64,000 bases of DNA, from NCBI GenBank assembly GCA_019359245.1, contig JAHHHR010000003.1, positions 1 through 64,000 on the forward strand, written 5' to 3'. Under the pieces are notes generated by a model. It saw only the letters and a program-made list of their open reading frames with translations. It did not search any database and was not told where the DNA came from. The position numbers and the translations under genes were made by a program. This document shows positions 17,604 through 27,207 of this stretch, one piece after another. The first letter of the stretch is position 1; every line of letters begins with the position of its first letter. This DNA is from Nostoc desertorum CM1-VF14. GTDB taxonomy: Bacteria; Cyanobacteriota; Cyanobacteriia; Cyanobacteriales; Nostocaceae.

Positions 17604-18368
17604 GTGATTCAGTTAGAACAACCACCCAGTCATCAAACAAAACAGTCTCCAGTAGTGAAAAGTAAATTTCAGTTTAAGGGGCTTTTCATTGCTATTGTCA
17701 TTGTTAGTACATGGGTAATTAGCCTAAGTTTATTACTTTCTCTTGATATCTCCAAGCTAAAATTTTGGATGTTATTGCCTGTTATACTTTGGCAGACATT
17801 TTTATATACGGGATTATTTATTACATCTCATGATGCCATGCATGGGGTAGTATTTCCTCAAAACCCCAAGATCAATCATTTTATTGGAACATTGACCCTA
17901 TCTCTTTATGGTCTTTTACCATATCAAAAATTATTGAAAAAACATTGGTTACACCACCATAATCCAGCAAGTCAAATAGACCCAGATTTCCATAATGGGA
18001 AACACCAAAATTTCTTTGCTTGGTATTTTCATTTTATGAAAGGTTACTGGAGTTGGGGGCAAATAATTGCCTTGACTAGCATTTATAACTTTTCTAAATA
18101 CATATTCCATATACCAAGTGATAATTTAACTTACTTTTGGGTGCTACCCTCGCTTTTAAGTTCATTACAATTATTCTATTTTGGTACTTTTTTACCACAT
18201 AGTGAACCAATAGGGGGTTATGTTCAACCTCATCGTGCCCAAACAATTAGCCGTCCTATTTGGTGGTCATTTATCACTTGCTACCATTTTGGCTACCACG
18301 AAGAACATCACGAATATCCCAATGTTTGTTGGTGGCAGTTACCAGAAATTTACAAAGCAAAATACTAG
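17604..18368 (+). CDS. crtW: Beta-carotene ketolase CrtW
   Basis: This 254-aa membrane di-iron oxygenase belongs to the fatty-acid-desaturase superfamily. Its three His clusters are SHDAMH near 75, HWLHHH near 113 and the C-terminal HEEHHEYP near 231, with a further His in FLPHSEP. CrtW adds 4-keto groups to beta-carotene or hydroxylated carotenoids, giving echinenone, canthaxanthin or keto-myxol pigments. The length and motifs match the Nostoc CrtW family and differ from the flavoprotein-type CrtO. The start is a GTG preceded by GCGGAG. There are four or five hydrophobic segments. Confidence 0.92.
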   Translation: MIQLEQPPSHQTKQSPVVKSKFQFKGLFIAIVIVSTWVISLSLLLSLDISKLKFWMLLPVILWQTFLYTGLFITSHDAMHGVVFPQNPKINHFIGTLTLSLYGLLPYQKLLKKHWLHHHNPASQIDPDFHNGKHQNFFAWYFHFMKGYWSWGQIIALTSIYNFSKYIFHIPSDNLTYFWVLPSLLSSLQLFYFGTFLPHSEPIGGYVQPHRAQTISRPIWWSFITCYHFGYHEEHHEYPNVCWWQLPEIYKAKY

Positions 18369-18456
18369 CATAATAGTGGCAAATGGCAGCAACAGTCATA
18401 CAGTAATCTATATAGTTTGAACAAGACATTATTTTTACTAATAGATTATCCTGCTT

Positions 18457-19434
18457 ATGCCAATTAATAATTGCCGTCTTGTCACCTATAGCCCCGCTTA
18501 TACAATCGTTCCTACTTACGAGTGCTTTAATCGCTGTAGTTACTGCAACTTTCGCAGCGAACCGGGTAAAAGTGCTTGGATGAGTATTTCAGATGCAGAA
18601 AGTATTTTAAAACCACTTCAAAGCGAAAAAGTCTGTGAAATCCTCATCCTCTGCGGTGAAGTGCATCCCCATTCGCCAATGCGTCAGGCGTGGTTTGAGC
18701 GGATTTATGATTTGTGCAAGTTAGCGCTTTCAATGGGTTTTTTACCGCATACTAATGCAGGCCCTCTAAGTTTTGAGGAAATGCAAAAGCTAAAAGGTGT
18801 GAATGTTTCAATGGGGCTGATGTTGGAACAGTTAACACCAACATTGTTAAATACTGTACATCGCCACGCACCGAGTAAATTACCTGAAGTTCGTTTACAA
18901 CAATTACAATGGGCGGGAGAGTTGCAGATTCCCTTTACAACTGGGTTGCTTTTGGGAATTGGAGAAACCGTTAATGATTGGTGGGAAACCTTGGAAGCTA
19001 TATCTGACTTACACCAACGTTACCATCATATTCAAGAAGTTATCCTGCAACCTCATAGTCCTGGACATCAGCAAAGTTTTGATGCACCTCCTTTTGATCC
19101 TCATCAGTTACCAGAAGTCATTTTTAGAGCGCGTCAGATTTTACCATCAAATATTACTATTCAAATTCCGCCCAATTTAGTTAAGGATGACCGATGGTTA
19201 CTCGCTTGTATCGAAGCTGGTGCGCGAGACTTGGGTGGAATTGGACCAAGAGATGAAGTGAATCCCGATTATCCCCATATTCAGGAACAGGCATTGAGAG
19301 AAATTTTACAACCTGCTGGATGGGAATTGGTGCCGCGATCGCCAGTTTACCCGCAATTTGATAGTTGGTTGTCGGTTGAGCTACAAATAGCAGTGAAGCG
19401 CTGGCGAAAAACTCTAACACCAGTTTTTCTGTAG
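18457..19434 (+). CDS. cofG: FO synthase subunit CofG (radical SAM)
   Basis: This 325-aa radical SAM enzyme has its 4Fe-4S cysteines in CFNRCSYC (C23, C27, C30). Other family motifs are ILCGEVHPHSP, PHTNAGPLS and a C-terminal DLGGIGPRDEVNPD. With CofH it makes 7,8-didemethyl-8-hydroxy-5-deazariboflavin (FO) from tyrosine-derived and diaminouracil precursors. In cyanobacteria FO serves as the antenna chromophore of DNA photolyase and does not imply methanogenesis. CofH is not in the window. The ATG start gives the family N-terminus. It lies 88 bases after crtW on the same strand. Confidence 0.92.
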   Translation: MPINNCRLVTYSPAYTIVPTYECFNRCSYCNFRSEPGKSAWMSISDAESILKPLQSEKVCEILILCGEVHPHSPMRQAWFERIYDLCKLALSMGFLPHTNAGPLSFEEMQKLKGVNVSMGLMLEQLTPTLLNTVHRHAPSKLPEVRLQQLQWAGELQIPFTTGLLLGIGETVNDWWETLEAISDLHQRYHHIQEVILQPHSPGHQQSFDAPPFDPHQLPEVIFRARQILPSNITIQIPPNLVKDDRWLLACIEAGARDLGGIGPRDEVNPDYPHIQEQALREILQPAGWELVPRSPVYPQFDSWLSVELQIAVKRWRKTLTPVFL

Positions 19435-19795
19435 GTAGGTTTTATCCGTGTAGCACCGGACTTGACTCTGAGCGCAATATACAGATCTTAGCTATTAAAA
19501 GATAGCGCCTCTCCCAAGATTTTGCTCAACTGGTTAAAAGAGGGTTGGCAAGATTTAAAAGATTTGGTGCTGGCTGAGGTATCTTGAGAAAGTTTAAATG
19601 TAGAGGCACAAATTTCTCAGTTTGCTGGACAAGATTACAAAAAAACGATCGCACCGCCAACTAGTTCACAATGCATCCCTCAAAGGAGATAGATAGGAGC
19701 CTAAACCCTGTTGTAAAATAGACATATAAGGATTCGGGGGGCCATTTTACTGGTCATAAACGCCTATAGAAACTATTTTTGGAAATCTCCAAGGT
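19435..19795. other. cofG-hflX intergenic region
   Basis: About 360 bases without a convincing gene. A short plus-strand frame around 19517-19588 (...NWLKEGWQDLKDLVLAEVS) looks like the tail of a decayed protein but is too short to assign. The hflX promoter must lie here. Confidence 0.35.
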
Positions 19796-21535
19796 TTGAA
19801 ATCCAGCCAGCTGAAGCAACTACAGCGGCTGTATCACCAGCGTATACCGGGCGATCGCATCACCACGTCCGAGTTTTCCCAGCGTCTGGCAGCAATTAGC
19901 ACAGAAATCAATCAGCCTGTGTGTGCTTACATTAACCGTCGTGGACAAGTGATTCGCGTCGGGGTAGGCACACCGCGTCAAACGCAAATACCACCAATGG
20001 AATTGCCCCGTTATGGTGCGGAACGACTCAGTGGTATTCGTTGCATTGCCACCCATCTCAAGCCAGAACCGCCCAATGAAGCGGCACTCACAGCTATGGC
20101 ACTGCAACGCTTAGATACCCTAGTTGTCCTAAATATTACCGGAGCGGGATTTACACGGCGGGGAGGCGGTGCGACTGGGTATGTGAAAGAAGCTTATCTA
20201 GCTCATCTGACACCCCAAGACTCTCGCACCCTGATTCCTAGTCCTGCTGCTGTTAAAGCAGAGGAAAGCCAATTCGGCTTCGCTCACTCTAAACAAATCC
20301 AATCCCCAAGTTGGAATATATCGCCACCTCTGAGCTTGGATGATCTGGCAGACCAGGATTTAGTAGACTTGGTAGAAAATCTGGAAGCGGAATTCCAGCG
20401 CGAATTTATCGCCCAGGAGGTAGATGCTGACCACGATCGCGTGCTAATTGTGGGGCTGATGACCAGTGAGATGACTCCCCTACAATTCCAGGACACCCTA
20501 GTGGAATTGGCGCGTTTAGTTGATACCGCTGGGGGAGATGTATTACAGACAATACAACAAAAGCGATCGCGCATTCATCCCCAGACAGTAGTTGGTGAAG
20601 GTAAGGTGCAAGAAATTGCCCTAACTGCCCAAACACTGGGAGTTAATCTCGTCGTCTTTGACCGCGACCTCTCACCCTCCCAAGTCCGCAACTTAGAAAT
20701 GCAAATTGGTATTCGGGTGGTTGACCGCACCGAAGTGATTTTGGATATCTTTGCCCAACGCGCTCAATCTCGTGCCGGTAAGTTGCAAGTAGAACTAGCA
20801 CAGTTAGAATATATGCAACCGCGACTGGCTGGTAGAGGTCGCACCATGTCCCGATTAGGTGGTGGTATTGGGACTCGTGGCCCTGGTGAAACTAAACTGG
20901 AAACTGAACGCCGTGCCATTGGGCAGCGCATTTCCCGACTGCAAAAAGAAGTAACTCAGTTACAAGCGCATCGTTCGCGGTTACGGCAGCGACGACAGCA
21001 TCGAGAAGTTCCTTCAGTGGCTTTGGTTGGATATACCAACGCTGGAAAGTCTACCTTATTGAATGCTCTCACGAATGCAGAAGTTTATACAGCCGACCAG
21101 CTATTTGCCACTCTCGATCCTACCACCCGCCGCCTGGTGATTCCTTATGGCGAAACAAATGAACATCAGGAAATTCTGATTACAGATACAGTAGGGTTTA
21201 TACACGAACTGCCTGCATCCTTAATGGATGCCTTCCGCGCCACCTTGGAGGAAGTCACAGAAGCCGATGCCCTACTACATTTGGTGGATTTGTCTCACCC
21301 CGCTTGGTTGCGTCATATTCGCTCAGTCAGAGAAATTTTAGCGCAAATGCCAATAACTCCTGGCCCGGCGCTAGTTATTTTTAACAAGATCGATCAAGCT
21401 GATAGTGAAACACTAGCTCTAGCTAGAGAAGAATTTCCCTTAGCGGTGTTTATTTCTGCGAGTCAGCGTTTGGGATTAGAAACCCTACGTCAGCGCCTGG
21501 CCCAGCTGATTGAATATGCGGTTGACTGCGGGTAA
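19796..21535 (+). CDS. hflX: Ribosome-associated GTPase HflX
   Basis: This 579-aa protein has an N-terminal cyanobacterial extension. The HflX domain includes VVGEGKVQEIALTAQTLGVN, a Gly-rich GRGRTMSRLGGGIGTRGPGE and a coiled coil. The GTPase domain has G1 GYTNAGKST near 411, G3 DTVGFI, and G4 NKID. HflX splits and rescues stalled or hibernating 70S ribosomes. The only standard start is a TTG at 19796, but the frame is open upstream to 19760 and encodes PIETIFGNLQGL after an ACG, so translation may really begin there. A terminator-like hairpin follows the stop. Confidence 0.9.
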   Translation: MKSSQLKQLQRLYHQRIPGDRITTSEFSQRLAAISTEINQPVCAYINRRGQVIRVGVGTPRQTQIPPMELPRYGAERLSGIRCIATHLKPEPPNEAALTAMALQRLDTLVVLNITGAGFTRRGGGATGYVKEAYLAHLTPQDSRTLIPSPAAVKAEESQFGFAHSKQIQSPSWNISPPLSLDDLADQDLVDLVENLEAEFQREFIAQEVDADHDRVLIVGLMTSEMTPLQFQDTLVELARLVDTAGGDVLQTIQQKRSRIHPQTVVGEGKVQEIALTAQTLGVNLVVFDRDLSPSQVRNLEMQIGIRVVDRTEVILDIFAQRAQSRAGKLQVELAQLEYMQPRLAGRGRTMSRLGGGIGTRGPGETKLETERRAIGQRISRLQKEVTQLQAHRSRLRQRRQHREVPSVALVGYTNAGKSTLLNALTNAEVYTADQLFATLDPTTRRLVIPYGETNEHQEILITDTVGFIHELPASLMDAFRATLEEVTEADALLHLVDLSHPAWLRHIRSVREILAQMPITPGPALVIFNKIDQADSETLALAREEFPLAVFISASQRLGLETLRQRLAQLIEYAVDCG

Positions 21536-21569
21536 ATACTAGAATTGAATCAATATTTAATATTAATAC

Positions 21570-21596
21570 GGCTCAGTAGCAATACTGGGCTTTTTC
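21570..21596 (+). terminator. Rho-independent-like terminator of hflX
   Basis: GCTCAGTA and TACTGGGC pair around a GCAA loop, with one G-U pair, and a TTTTTC run follows directly. It starts about 35 bases after the hflX stop. Confidence 0.6.
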
Positions 21597-21781
21597 TTAT
21601 ATGAAGCCAAAAATAAAGTCTTTTTGAACTAAGGCTGGTATCATAGACAACTTTGAATTCAATGTTTAGATTGGTGAAAGGCTTTTCACTGTGTGCATCT
21701 GATTTTATATGGATAGCAAACGGTAAATTCCCATCATTAGCAGCTGATTCCTACCATTTTGTTTTCCAAGCATTGATTAAT

Positions 21782-22513
21782 ATGAAACATCTATTTTCGA
21801 CTTCAGCAGTATCCTCCTTTTTGGCTGCTACTGCTGTTGTGATATCGTCTTCTGCTTTTGCCCCTGCTAATGCGGCTTCGATGAATTTCACTATTAATGA
21901 CTTTACCGGTGCGGATACTCAGGTAAAGTTTACCTTGGATGACGCAATAGCAGGGTCTGGCAAAGTTCAGTTTAAAGTAGATTATTTATCCACTGGTAAC
22001 AACACAATTGCTGACATCCGCGGTGTTTTCTTCAACATTTTGGACAATACGCTTATCAGTGGTCTGCAAGTAGTAGGTACAGATGTAACAGCTAAAATAT
22101 TTGATCCTAATGGAAAAATTAAGTCCGTTGGTAGCGGTAGTAACAATCTCAATGGTGGTAATGTCGCCTTTGAGGCTGGGGTAGAAATTGGTCAAGAAGG
22201 TATAGGTCAAGGAAAAGGCGATATTCAATCTACCATCTTTACCTTATCTCATAGTTCCCAAGCTTTAACGTTGGCTCAGTTTTCTCAGCAAAACTTTGGA
22301 GTGCGCCTAATGAGCGTTGGTTCTGGAGACACTCGTGGCGGAAGTAGTAAACTCGAAGGACAAGCCCCTTACTACAATTACACTCCCCCGCAACCGCCAC
22401 CTAAAAAAGTACCTGAGCCTACTACAGTAGCTGCCCTTGGTCTATTTGCTCTGGGTGCGTTGAGAGTAGCGAAGAAAAAAGCTCTAGTGCCAGCTTCAAT
22501 AACAGTTTTGTAG
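21782..22513 (+). CDS. Exported protein with PEP-CTERM-like anchor
   Basis: This protein of about 243 aa starts MKHLFSTSAVSSFLAATAVV and has a classic signal peptide ending near ANAAS. The secreted part is beta-rich. The C-terminus reads VPEPTTVAALGLFALGAL then RVAKKK: a V-P-E-P motif, a hydrophobic helix and basic residues, as in PEP-CTERM sorting signals. The longer frame from 21653 would bury the signal peptide, so the ATG at 21782 is preferred. Such proteins are surface or exopolysaccharide-associated in cyanobacteria. The specific role is unknown. Confidence 0.82.
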   Translation: MKHLFSTSAVSSFLAATAVVISSSAFAPANAASMNFTINDFTGADTQVKFTLDDAIAGSGKVQFKVDYLSTGNNTIADIRGVFFNILDNTLISGLQVVGTDVTAKIFDPNGKIKSVGSGSNNLNGGNVAFEAGVEIGQEGIGQGKGDIQSTIFTLSHSSQALTLAQFSQQNFGVRLMSVGSGDTRGGSSKLEGQAPYYNYTPPQPPPKKVPEPTTVAALGLFALGALRVAKKKALVPASITVL

Positions 22514-22841
22514 AAGCTGTATTGGGATACACCGAATGCACTCCTTAAGAGAATATTGTGATTAGCTCATATTGTTCTCTATTGGCATCAGGTGTGTCTC
22601 CCTTTATCCTATAAAATTTGCTGATTAAGCAAAAATTAAAACATAATATAACTGATTTATTGAGAAACTTAGTGTAAACATCATCTGAGTCAAAAGTTTA
22701 AATTTTATATTTTGTTAACTAACCTTTATTTATACAAACCTAGTTAAGCATTTCTGAAGATAAAGTCAAAACACCATGAGTCCGTTAGAATTAGTGGCAA
22801 AGTTCTAAAATTAAGAAGTATTAAATAAATTTGAGGACGTT
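22514..22841. promoter_or_regulatory. Upstream region of grxC
   Basis: About 330 AT-rich bases hold no ORF, repeat or RNA gene that I can support. They should contain the grxC promoter. GAGGACGTT just before the ATG is a reasonable ribosome binding site. Confidence 0.4.
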
Positions 22842-23105
22842 ATGGCTGCAAAAGTAGAAATTTACACTTGGAGGACTTGCCCGTTTTGCATCCGTGCCAA
22901 AAGTTTGCTGAAGAACAAGGGAGTTGAATTTATCGAATACAGCATTGATGGAGATGAAGTAGCCAGAAATAAAATGGCTCAAAGAGCAAATGGACGTCGC
23001 TCTTTACCGCAAATTTTCATCAATGATGATCATATTGGTGGTTGTGATGATATCCACGCTTTAGACAGTCAAGGTAAGCTGGATGAGCTACTAACTTCTA
23101 ACTAA
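22842..23105 (+). CDS. grxC: Glutaredoxin (GrxC type)
   Basis: This 87-aa thioredoxin-fold protein has the dithiol active site C13-P-F-C16. The cis-Pro segment SLPQIFINDDHIGG and the glutathione-binding GGCDDIHAL follow. It reduces protein disulfides and mixed disulfides using glutathione. Its length is standard for a bacterial class I glutaredoxin. The glutathione synthetase gene lies 295 bases downstream on the same strand, an arrangement that links glutathione synthesis and use. Confidence 0.93.
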   Translation: MAAKVEIYTWRTCPFCIRAKSLLKNKGVEFIEYSIDGDEVARNKMAQRANGRRSLPQIFINDDHIGGCDDIHALDSQGKLDELLTSN

Positions 23106-23129
23106 TAGCGTCTAGATTCAAAAAATATT

Positions 23130-23214
23130 GCGATCGTTGCTAGCGACAAGCAACTGCAAACTACACGGCGATCGTTGCTAGCGACAAGCCACTGCAAACT
23201 ACACGGCAGTCGTT
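23130..23214. repeat. 38-bp tandem repeat, about 2.2 units
   Basis: Two copies begin at 23130 and 23168 (GCGATCGTTGCTAGCGACAA and following bases) and differ by one base over 38. A third copy begins at 23206 and decays quickly to GCAGTCGTT. Each contains the half-palindrome GTTGCTAGCGAC. It sits between grxC and gshB. Confidence 0.85.
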
Positions 23215-23400
23215 ACAATCCTTGAAGGGAGAGCAACGATCTGTCTTGTTTACAGATTTTTTCTCACAAAAGTGATATCTGTCGACAAAGCTTTACCCTC
23301 CAGTTTCTACTCAGTAGTACACATATACGTCAATTGGTGAGAGCATCAAGAGATAATAATTGAATAACCATTTAATTTCTTGGTGATTGAGGTATAAAGG

Positions 23401-24375
23401 GTGAAACTGGCTTTTATCATTGATCCCATCCATCAGCTTGACCCGTGTCATGATACCAGTATTGCCCTGATCGAAGCAGCGCAAATCATGGGGCACGAAG
23501 TTTGGGTGACTCAGGCAAATCTGCTGAGTGTAGTAAAGAGCAAAGCTTGGGCTGTCTTACAGCGAGTCGAACTTGTACCAGTGCAGTTGGTGGAGGGACA
23601 CTGGGTAGCGGCGAATCCTTGGTATAAGTTAAGTGATTCCTGCTTAACTTCTTTAGAGACAATGGACGCCGTATTTATGCGGACAGATCCACCTGTCAAT
23701 GATTCCTACCTCTATGCCACCTACATTCTGGATTACATTGACCAAAATAAAACCCTGCTGATTAACAGTCCTAGCGGCATCCGAGGGGCAAATGAAAAAA
23801 TGTATGCCCTCCAGTTTACCAAGGCGATTCCAGAAACGATTGTCAGTGCTAATAAAGAGTTTATCCGGAAATTTGTCGAAGCAAAGGGATCTACGGTTCT
23901 CAAACCACTGGGTAACAAAGCTGGGGAAGGAATTTTGTTTTTGCAATCAGGCGATCGCAATTTTAACTCTATTGTCGAACTCAGTACCCTCCAAGGTCGA
24001 GTGCCAGTAATGGTACAAACTTATTTACCGGAGGCAAAAGAAGGAGATAAGCGAATTATCCTGCTCAATGGGGAACCAATTGGTGCGCTCAATCGCCTCT
24101 CTAGCGGAACTGATTTTCGCAATAATATGGCAACTGGTGGTACAGTCGCTCAAACCGAAATTACCCCAAGAGAGTATGAAATATCTACCCAATTGGCCGA
24201 ACGTTTACGTCAAGATGGCTTAATTTTCGTGGGTATTGATATTATTGGTGGCTACCTCACTGAAGTTAACGTCACTAGTCCTACCGGAATTCGTGAGATT
24301 GATCGCCTAGATGGAACTCACCTTGGTCATCAGGTTATTCAATGGATTGAACAGAAACTCAAAAGCAAAAAATAA
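23401..24375 (+). CDS. gshB: Glutathione synthetase
   Basis: This 324-aa enzyme ligates gamma-glutamylcysteine and glycine with ATP. The prokaryotic GshB N-domain (MKLAFIIDPIHQLDPCHDTS) is followed by an ATP-grasp domain with MRTDPPVNDSYLYATYILD, LKPLGNKAGEGILFL and VMVQTYLPEAKEGDKRIILL. The Mg-binding end reads EVNVTSPTGIREID. The length is standard. The start is a GTG with GTATAAAGG upstream, and the first residues match the family. It may share a transcript with grxC. Confidence 0.95.
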   Translation: MKLAFIIDPIHQLDPCHDTSIALIEAAQIMGHEVWVTQANLLSVVKSKAWAVLQRVELVPVQLVEGHWVAANPWYKLSDSCLTSLETMDAVFMRTDPPVNDSYLYATYILDYIDQNKTLLINSPSGIRGANEKMYALQFTKAIPETIVSANKEFIRKFVEAKGSTVLKPLGNKAGEGILFLQSGDRNFNSIVELSTLQGRVPVMVQTYLPEAKEGDKRIILLNGEPIGALNRLSSGTDFRNNMATGGTVAQTEITPREYEISTQLAERLRQDGLIFVGIDIIGGYLTEVNVTSPTGIREIDRLDGTHLGHQVIQWIEQKLKSKK

Positions 24376-24818
24376 TTTACGTCTATTTTTTGATTCGTCT
24401 TCTATTTTCCAGAAAACAGACTTCCTTCGGACGCTTGCGTGGGTAACTCGCCTACGCAACTTACTTTAAGTAAATATATTTACTTATACCGAATATAAAC
24501 TTAATAGATCGCGGGGGTAGATGTAGCGATGTCATATCTATGACGGGATATTGAGTGTCCCATCTCTAGTCGGGCAGGTTTTCCAGTTTTTTTGTTCCAA
24601 AAACACAGCTGGACATATGAGCCAGAAGACTCCTGCCCAAGTTCATTCTATTTCTATAAAGTAGCGTTAACGAGTTTTTTAGCCATTAGCAAAATTGGGG
24701 ATGGCAACAGATTGCTTACCCCTGCCCTTAGTAGAACCCTGAAACTAGCAGATTTTATCCAGCACTCAGCTTAACTTGAGACTGCTAATTTAATCTAAAA
24801 TCTCAAATCCAAAATCTT
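24376..24818. other. Convergent intergenic region gshB/ftsZ
   Basis: About 440 bases lie between the stops of two convergent genes. A palindromic stretch around 24428-24462 (CGCTTGCGTGGG...CGCCTACGCAAC) is one of the dispersed hairpin repeats and could end transcription. A 60-residue frame at 24592-24774 has no coding character. Confidence 0.4.
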
Positions 24819-26135
24819 TCAATTCCGTGGTGTTCGTCGGTTTCTCAGGAAATCAGGTATATCCAATCCAGGTTTTTCTTTTGGTTCTGGAATTGGAGTT
24901 GGGCTTGGACTTGGAGTCGGAGCCGAGGTTGGGGGATTAACCGTCGGTTGCTGTGTTGTTGGTCGCTTCGAGGTGTTAGGTGCTACCCTAACGTTAGCAA
25001 CGCTTTGTTGTTGCACAGCTTGCACTTCACCTGTAAATCCGGTAGCAATTACAGTAATTCTTACCTCACCTTGGAGCCTATCATCGATTACAGCCCCAAA
25101 AATAATATTGGCGTTGGGATCAACTACTTCATAGATTGCTTCTGCGGCTGCATTAACTTCATGCAAAGTCAGGTCAGTACCACCTGTAATATTAAAGACA
25201 ACTCCTCTAGCACCCTCAATAGAACATTCGAGTAATGGTGAAGAAATAGCTGCGATCGCAGCTTCTCTAGCTCTAGATTTTCCAGAGCTAACGCCAATCC
25301 CCATCAATGCTGATCCTGCATCTGCCATTACAGCTCGAACATCAGCAAAGTCAACGTTTACCAAGCCAGGGATCGTGATGATATCAGAAATACCCTGGAC
25401 CCCTTGACGCAACACATCATCTGCATAGCGAAAAGCTTCTTGCACAGGCGTTTGTTCGGGGATCACTTCCAACAGTTTGTTGTTGGGAATAATGATCAGT
25501 GTATCTACTCTACTTTTTAGCCCTTGAATACCTTCTTCCGCTTGGCTGGTGCGGCGGCGTCCCTCAAAAACAAATGGACGTGTGACTACACCAACAGTAA
25601 GAGCGCCCATTTCTTTTGCGACTTCTGCCACAATCGGGGCTGCACCAGTCCCAGTGCCACCACCCATACCAGCAGTGATAAATACTAGGTCTGCACCCTC
25701 TAAAGCTGTAGCAATTTCGTCTCGTGATTCCTCAGCTGCCTTTTGACCGATGGCAGGATTACCACCTGCTCCTAAACCCCGCGTTAGCTTCTGTCCAATT
25801 TGCAATCTACTGGGAGCGCCAGCTAAGGTAAGAGCTTGGGCATCAGTGTTAATTGACCAAAACTCTACGCCAGAGACATCAGATTCGATCATACGGTTAA
25901 CGGCATTGCCACCGCCACCGCCTACACCAATCACTTTGATGTTGGCAACCCGGCCAGGAACAATCTCGCCAATTCGGCTATTTTCCGCAGAAACTTTCTT
26001 ATTCTCGTGATTTTGTCCGAAGTTTAACCCAGAGTTATTAAAGGGATTAGTCGAGTTAACTGCCAGAGAAAACCCCGGCTGTCCCGTAGATTGGGAATTT
26101 TTATAGGTGAGTCCTTGGTTATTATCAAGTGTCAT
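24819..26135 (-). CDS. ftsZ: Cell division protein FtsZ
   Basis: This 438-aa tubulin-like GTPase forms the cytokinetic Z ring. The glycine-rich nucleotide loop ([15 protein letters not shown]) and the tubulin signature [18 protein letters not shown] are present, and [11 protein letters not shown] is the T7 catalytic loop. An N-terminal extension of about 60 residues rich in Asn and Ser is typical of heterocystous cyanobacteria. A Pro-rich linker precedes the C-terminal peptide [12 protein letters not shown], which binds division partners. It lies downstream of ftsQ on the same strand but 1.17 kb away, so it probably has its own promoters. Confidence 0.97.
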   Translation of the reverse strand: MTLDNNQGLTYKNSQSTGQPGFSLAVNSTNPFNNSGLNFGQNHENKKVSAENSRIGEIVPGRVANIKVIGVGGGGGNAVNRMIESDVSGVEFWSINTDAQALTLAGAPSRLQIGQKLTRGLGAGGNPAIGQKAAEESRDEIATALEGADLVFITAGMGGGTGTGAAPIVAEVAKEMGALTVGVVTRPFVFEGRRRTSQAEEGIQGLKSRVDTLIIIPNNKLLEVIPEQTPVQEAFRYADDVLRQGVQGISDIITIPGLVNVDFADVRAVMADAGSALMGIGVSSGKSRAREAAIAAISSPLLECSIEGARGVVFNITGGTDLTLHEVNAAAEAIYEVVDPNANIIFGAVIDDRLQGEVRITVIATGFTGEVQAVQQQSVANVRVAPNTSKRPTTQQPTVNPPTSAPTPSPSPTPIPEPKEKPGLDIPDFLRNRRTPRN

Positions 26136-27207
26136 TGGATTTGTGAAAGGGTAGATAAACGACTTTTTCAGGTGTTATTCACCTAAGAGTCAACTATAGT
26201 TTGACACTGCCACAATACTATGGCACTGTTCTTTCTTGTTTTCACTACTGCCAAGCCTAACAGAATTGACAGTGCGAAAATTTGCTATGGGATAAGCTTT
26301 TAACACAGCTGATCGCACAGCCAATTCCAGAGAAGTATACCTATATTTATCCAAAAGTGAGCTGTATAACTTCAACCAGACATTAATCTCTTTATTATTT
26401 TCAGCAGAAGGCATAAATTGTAAAGGTACACTACAGCGCATCTTATCTGCCTCAATAATATTGTTAATAGATTTCACCATTGGGGATAATTGCAACTTTA
26501 GGCACAGAATTTACCTTATACTTACTTGTCCTTAAGGTTTGAGTAAGCAAGAATTTACTTGTCAGACTATACCTGATTAATTTGTTGTTCGGGCGGTCTT
26601 AATGGACACTTTGTTGCAGCAATAATCTATCTTACGAGAAGCTTCGCTAATGTGGTCAACAAATCAAGATTTTCCCATAAGTTTCGTAATTTAATAGGAA
26701 TTACGGCAGAGAACAGTCCAAATTGATTGCCTAAAAGCAATACTTACGTAACTTCAGACGGTATTTTTAGTTACAAATAAAAACTCCGGTAAACTGTCTT
26801 TGGAAGTATCCTCGACAGACCAAAGTTAGGGCATTTTGGTTCTGCACTTGGATAGTGGTGCAAACCTTTTTTCTCAATATACTTTGCTCATGAGTCAAAT
26901 CTTAATAGAAAACTCAAGCATTTTTCTCTTTTTGCACTAGGTTTAGTCAAATAATCTATGGACAGAAGCGTTTTTCACACCATAGGCCATCATTAGATTG
27001 TCCGACAGCTACCCTACTATTAGTTAGATGTTAGGGTCACAATTGAGAGTGTTTTACTCGCAATGGAGATTTTATGATTGCTCTTCTCATTTTAGTTAGA
27101 AGTTAATGCCTATTTTCGAGCGGTTTGCGGGAAAACTGAAAATAATAAATATATTTATCAGCATAAAGCTTCTTAATTTACTAGGAGCTATCAATATATT
27201 AAACACG
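26136..27207. promoter_or_regulatory. Long ftsZ leader region
   Basis: Over 1 kb separates ftsQ from ftsZ. It is AT-rich and has no strong coding signal except a doubtful frame at 26190-26480. ftsZ in heterocystous cyanobacteria is known to be controlled at transcription during differentiation, so several promoters may lie here. That is an inference; I cannot name individual boxes. Confidence 0.45.
26190..26480 (-). CDS. Doubtful small ORF in the ftsZ leader
   Basis: A frame of about 96 residues (MVKSINNIIEADKMRCSVPL...) runs on the same strand as ftsZ and ends 54 bases before its start. It has mixed helical composition (LKLYSSLLDKYRYTSLELAV) but no recognised domain and no Shine-Dalgarno sequence. 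It could be chance, or an upstream ORF in the ftsZ leader. Confidence is low. Confidence 0.22.
   Translation of the reverse strand: MVKSINNIIEADKMRCSVPLQFMPSAENNKEINVWLKLYSSLLDKYRYTSLELAVRSAVLKAYPIANFRTVNSVRLGSSENKKEQCHSIVAVSNYS

Noticed and set aside
19517..19588. Short frame ...NWLKEGWQDLKDLVLAEVS before hflX
   Set aside because: It may be the tail of a decayed gene, but too little remains to name a family.
21653..21781. Longer start for the PEP-CTERM-like protein
   Set aside because: It would put 43 residues before a clear signal peptide.
23130..23214. Attachment site or integron-like repeat
   Set aside because: Only two full copies, no integrase nearby and no flanking gene cassette.
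24592..24774. 60-codon plus-strand frame between gshB and ftsZ
   Set aside because: Short, no ribosome site, no hydrophobic or family pattern; it lies between two convergent stops.
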